The position numbers were made by a program, and so were the translations under genes. A stretch of DNA of 64,000 bases. Origin: Mesorhizobium sp. C432A (GTDB lineage Bacteria > Pseudomonadota > Alphaproteobacteria > Rhizobiales > Rhizobiaceae). The stretch's first letter is position 1. The number at the start of each line of letters is the position of its first letter. This document shows positions 62,693-64,000 of the stretch, in pieces. The stretch is taken from positions 2,831,001 to 2,895,000 of the forward strand of contig NZ_CP100470.1 of NCBI RefSeq assembly GCF_030323145.1. Reading direction: 5' to 3'. Under the pieces are notes generated by a model. That model ran no database searches. It worked only from the letters and a program-made list of their open reading frames with translations, and was not told the origin of the DNA.

Positions 62693-64000
62693 GGAATATT
62701 TTTTTGTCTGAGGCGACGATGGCTCCATCGGCCCCGATCGGCAATGGGAGCCGGCGCAACGCGATGATTTCGGGCACGCGCGATGGAATCGGGGCCAACC
62801 TGATCCTGGGTGCGGCGGTCACGGTTATGTTGCTTGCCGGCGGCGGGCTCTGGCTCGGACTGACCAAGATTGCTGGCGCGGTAATTGCGCCGGCGACCGT
62901 GGTGATCGAGAGCAACATAAAGAAGGTCCAGCATCTGACGGGCGGCACGATAGGGGGCATCTTCGCGCAAGATGGGGATCATGTACGGGCCGGCGATGTG
63001 ATGGCACGATTGGACGACACGCTGACACGGGCCAATCTGCAGATAATTAGCAAGGATCTTGATCGGGCAACGGTTCGGCTTGTGCGGCTGGAGGCAGAGC
63101 GGCAAGGCCTGTCGGAGATGCAGCTTCCGTTCAGCCTTCAAGCGCGAATGGGCGAGCCGGAGCTGGCTGCGCTGGTGAACGGTGAGCGCACGCTGTTCGA
63201 CAGCCGCGCTACGGCCCTCAAGGGGCAGAAGGCACAGTTGCAAAGCCGCTCAAAGCAACTCGAACGCCAAGTTGAGGGCCTCAAGGCGCAACAGACCGCG
63301 GAAGAACAATCCGTGGTCCTGCTGGATGGCGATCTTGTCGATGTACAGGCGCTTTTTACAAAGAAACTGGTGTCCAAAGAGCGACTTAGCAACATCAGAC
63401 TGGATGCCACCCGGGCGCACGGAGAATCAGGGCGCCTCGCGGCGGCAGTTGCCGAGGCGCAGGCCCGGATCAGCGAGACCGAATTGCAGATTCTTCAGCT
63501 CGATGAACAAAGGCGTAGTGACGTGACGAGCGAACTTCGTGAAACGGAAGCCAAGCAAACCGAACTCAGCGAGCGTAAGGTTGTGGCACAGGACGAACTG
63601 GCCAAAACCACCATCCGCGCTCCGCAATCGGGAACGGTACAGGAATCTTCCATTCACACGATCGGCGGCGTGATTGCCGCGGGCGAGGTTCTCATGATGA
63701 TTGTCCCTGACACCGGCAACCTTGTCGTCGACGCGCTGATTGCGCCGTCGCGCATAGATGACGTTCGTCCAGGTCAGCGGGTCTCGATCCGGTTTCCGGC
63801 TTTCGACGCCGGCACCACGCCTGCCTGCCAAGGGTCTGTCAAGCGCATCTCGGCGGACCTGATAAAAGATCAACAGCGCCAGCTTTCTTATTTCTCGGCG
63901 CGCATCAATGTCGAAGACAAGTCCACCTGTCTGACCGATGCCAAAGTGCTCAAACCCGGTATGCCAGCGGAGGTTCACATAAGTACGGACGAACACAGCG
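62689..64000 (+). CDS. Type I secretion membrane-fusion protein, HlyD/PrtE/PrsE-like (3' end outside window)
   Basis: 437 residues visible, open at the window end. It starts at ATG 62689, overlapping the ABC gene by four bases. One membrane helix (about residues 38-60, LILGAAVTVMLLAGGGLWLG) is followed by a first lipoyl half KKVQHLTGGTIGGIFAQDGD, a long coiled coil (about 110-300), a second lipoyl half TTIRAPQSGTVQESSIHTIG and the beta-barrel part VSIRFPAFDAG. It bridges the ABC protein to an outer-membrane channel (TolC-like), whose gene is not in the window. Confidence 0.92.
   Translation, partial: MRNIFLSEATMAPSAPIGNGSRRNAMISGTRDGIGANLILGAAVTVMLLAGGGLWLGLTKIAGAVIAPATVVIESNIKKVQHLTGGTIGGIFAQDGDHVRAGDVMARLDDTLTRANLQIISKDLDRATVRLVRLEAERQGLSEMQLPFSLQARMGEPELAALVNGERTLFDSRATALKGQKAQLQSRSKQLERQVEGLKAQQTAEEQSVVLLDGDLVDVQALFTKKLVSKERLSNIRLDATRAHGESGRLAAAVAEAQARISETELQILQLDEQRRSDVTSELRETEAKQTELSERKVVAQDELAKTTIRAPQSGTVQESSIHTIGGVIAAGEVLMMIVPDTGNLVVDALIAPSRIDDVRPGQRVSIRFPAFDAGTTPACQGSVKRISADLIKDQQRQLSYFSARINVEDKSTCLTDAKVLKPGMPAEVHISTDEHS

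Noticed and set aside
1..64000. tRNA genes, rRNA genes, CRISPR arrays and complete insertion sequences
   Set aside because: No T-arm-like GTTCRA blocks outside coding regions, no regularly spaced repeats and no intact transposase were seen by eye.

Overview
The window looks like chromosome from a Mesorhizobium-type alphaproteobacterium (Rhizobiales). The DNA is GC-rich, with many GTG/TTG starts and 4-base operon overlaps. It carries FrcBCA-like and Liv-like ABC operons, an HWE-family histidine kinase, PrtDE-type type I secretion and a small DUF768-like protein, a family I associate with Mesorhizobium. This is judged from recognised protein motifs only; no database search was possible. No rRNA, tRNA or CRISPR array was seen.

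Layout. (1) 1-1.6 kb: a decayed junction with a frameshifted tyrosine recombinase, a broken HipB-like repressor gene whose three palindromic operators are intact, and an epoxide hydrolase remnant. (2) 1.7-10.2 kb: a catabolic operon of XRE-cupin regulator, sugar-type ABC importer, phosphotriesterase-like lactonase, class I amidotransferase-like protein, PfkB kinase, BtpA/SgcQ protein and M20 amidohydrolase. Two TCAAG-N3-CTTGA operators overlap the promoter, and a strong hairpin ends the operon. (3) 10.9-22.2 kb: an organosulfur operon (MsuE-like reductase, SfnG, Liv-type importer, SfnB, SsuD, FAD protein, frameshifted flavin reductase). (4) 22.2-25.4 kb: sparse region with a 45-aa membrane protein, a 61-aa helical protein, a zinc-ribbon protein and a single-domain response regulator. 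(5) 25.4-33.8 kb: a biosynthetic cluster with a PrmC-like methyltransferase (+ strand) facing a minus-strand operon of A-T-TE NRPS-like protein, NAD synthase-like protein, AsnB-type amidotransferase, acyl-AMP ligase and acyl carrier protein. (6) 34-49.3 kb: a P-loop kinase, a DUF768-like protein, an RTX glycosidase-like exoprotein, then polysaccharide genes: GT4 glycosyltransferase, O-antigen ligase/polymerase, second AsnB, Wzz/BY-kinase, a P-loop kinase fused to a flippase, acyltransferase and UDP-glucuronate 4-epimerase. (7) 49.4-52.9 kb: PAS-LuxR regulator, HWE kinase, NarL-type response regulator. (8) 53.5-60.6 kb: second polysaccharide operon (sugar nucleotidyltransferase, DegT aminotransferase, priming transferase, LegB-like dehydratase with a frameshift, secreted propeller protein, Wza-like export protein, methyltransferase). 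(9) 60.9-64 kb: type I secretion ABC protein and its membrane-fusion partner, cut by the window end.

How the parts fit. The two polysaccharide blocks together provide a priming transferase, amino-dideoxy sugar synthesis, a galacturonate source, flippase, polymerase, chain-length control, export and acylation, but only one ordinary glycosyltransferase. The RTX exoprotein at 35.3-36.7 kb is the natural candidate cargo for the secretion pair at 60.9-64 kb. The most unusual item is a family of small P-loop kinases present twice: once alone beside the NRPS-like gene and once fused to the N-terminus of the flippase. Several genes carry single-base frameshifts in short homopolymer runs; these may be real lesions or sequencing errors and affect how much of the island is functional.
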